A stretch of 11,844 nucleotides of DNA from an uncultured Eubacteriales bacterium (GTDB lineage: Bacteria; Bacillota; Clostridia; Oscillospirales; CAG-382). The stretch covers positions 1 through 11,844 of the forward strand of contig URJL01000054.1 of the NCBI GenBank assembly GCA_900548115.1. The letters are read 5' to 3'. The notes beneath the pieces are model-generated. The model was not told the origin of the DNA. It worked only from the letters and a program-made list of their open reading frames with translations, and ran no database searches. This document shows, one piece after another, positions 11,783-11,844 of the stretch. The position numbers and the translations under genes were made by a program. The stretch's first letter is position 1; each line of letters starts with the position of its first letter.

Positions 11783-11844
11783 TCAAAGGGCTCTGCCCTT
11801 TGAAATCCCGCAAGCCCTTTGAAAAAGGGCTTGATCCTAAACTT
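11783..11844. repeat. Hairpin-pair repeat upstream of leuS (probably dispersed)
   Basis: Two perfect hairpins: TCAAAGGGC-TCT-GCCCTTTGA (11783-11803) and CAAGCCCTTT-GAA-AAAGGGCTTG (11811-11833), joined by AATCCCG. Both share AAAGGGC/GCCCTTT arms, so they can also pair with each other in alternative folds. From memory, this pattern occurs as an intergenic repeat in many Clostridia genomes; I cannot confirm it here. The repeat runs to or past the window end. Confidence 0.65.

Noticed and set aside
11701..11844. T-box riboswitch upstream of leuS
   Set aside because: The closest match, GGCGGAACCGTG on the minus strand, is embedded in GC hairpins, differs from the AGGGTGGNACCGCG core and is not followed by a terminator.

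Overview
The window looks like chromosomal DNA of a Clostridia-type Bacillota, probably from the Oscillospiraceae/Christensenellales neighbourhood. The reasons are GGAG-type ribosome binding sites, occasional TTG starts, a CymR-like Rrf2 regulator, a small DUF378 membrane protein, a LeuRS of Bacillota length, and many GC-rich intergenic hairpin repeats. The taxonomic call is inference; there is no rRNA or tRNA gene here to anchor it.

Layout, left to right. (1) 1-213 has no gene: a cut-off copy of a palindromic repeat, a 10-bp tandem repeat and a terminator. (2) 214-864 (-) is a TRIC/UPF0126 membrane protein, downstream of and co-oriented with 972-2264 (-), an in-frame fusion of the tRNA m7G46 methyltransferase TrmB to a HAD-type hydrolase. 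(3) 2433-2654 (+) is a DUF378 protein with a good promoter and terminator. (4) 2655-3438 has no gene and is packed with repeats, including a three-unit array of about 102 bp period built on a palindrome whose arms vary in a compensatory way. (5) 3439-3855 (-) is an Rrf2 regulator divergent from 4026-5321 (+), an MFS transporter; both promoters carry the same CTCTTGCA sequence over their -35 elements. (6) 5386-7857 (-) is a large exported beta-helix/metallophosphoesterase protein, divergent from an AraC regulator at 7999-8907 (+). (7) 8901-9200 (+) is the C-terminal remnant of an Mrr-type restriction endonuclease. (8) 9284-11695 (-) is leuS, with a leader region full of hairpins, one of which looks like a dispersed repeat.

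How the genes work together: the window is mostly housekeeping functions (tRNA modification, tRNA charging) mixed with two regulator/target-like divergent pairs (Rrf2/MFS and AraC/exported phosphoesterase). No complete defence system, mobile element, CRISPR array or biosynthetic cluster is visible. The most unusual material is non-coding: a family of palindromes (five copies in under 3.1 kb) with compensatory arm changes, accompanied by GC-rich TGC-loop hairpins that also vary in a compensatory way. The TrmB-HAD fusion, with a ribosome-binding-site-like sequence left inside its linker, is the most unusual coding feature.
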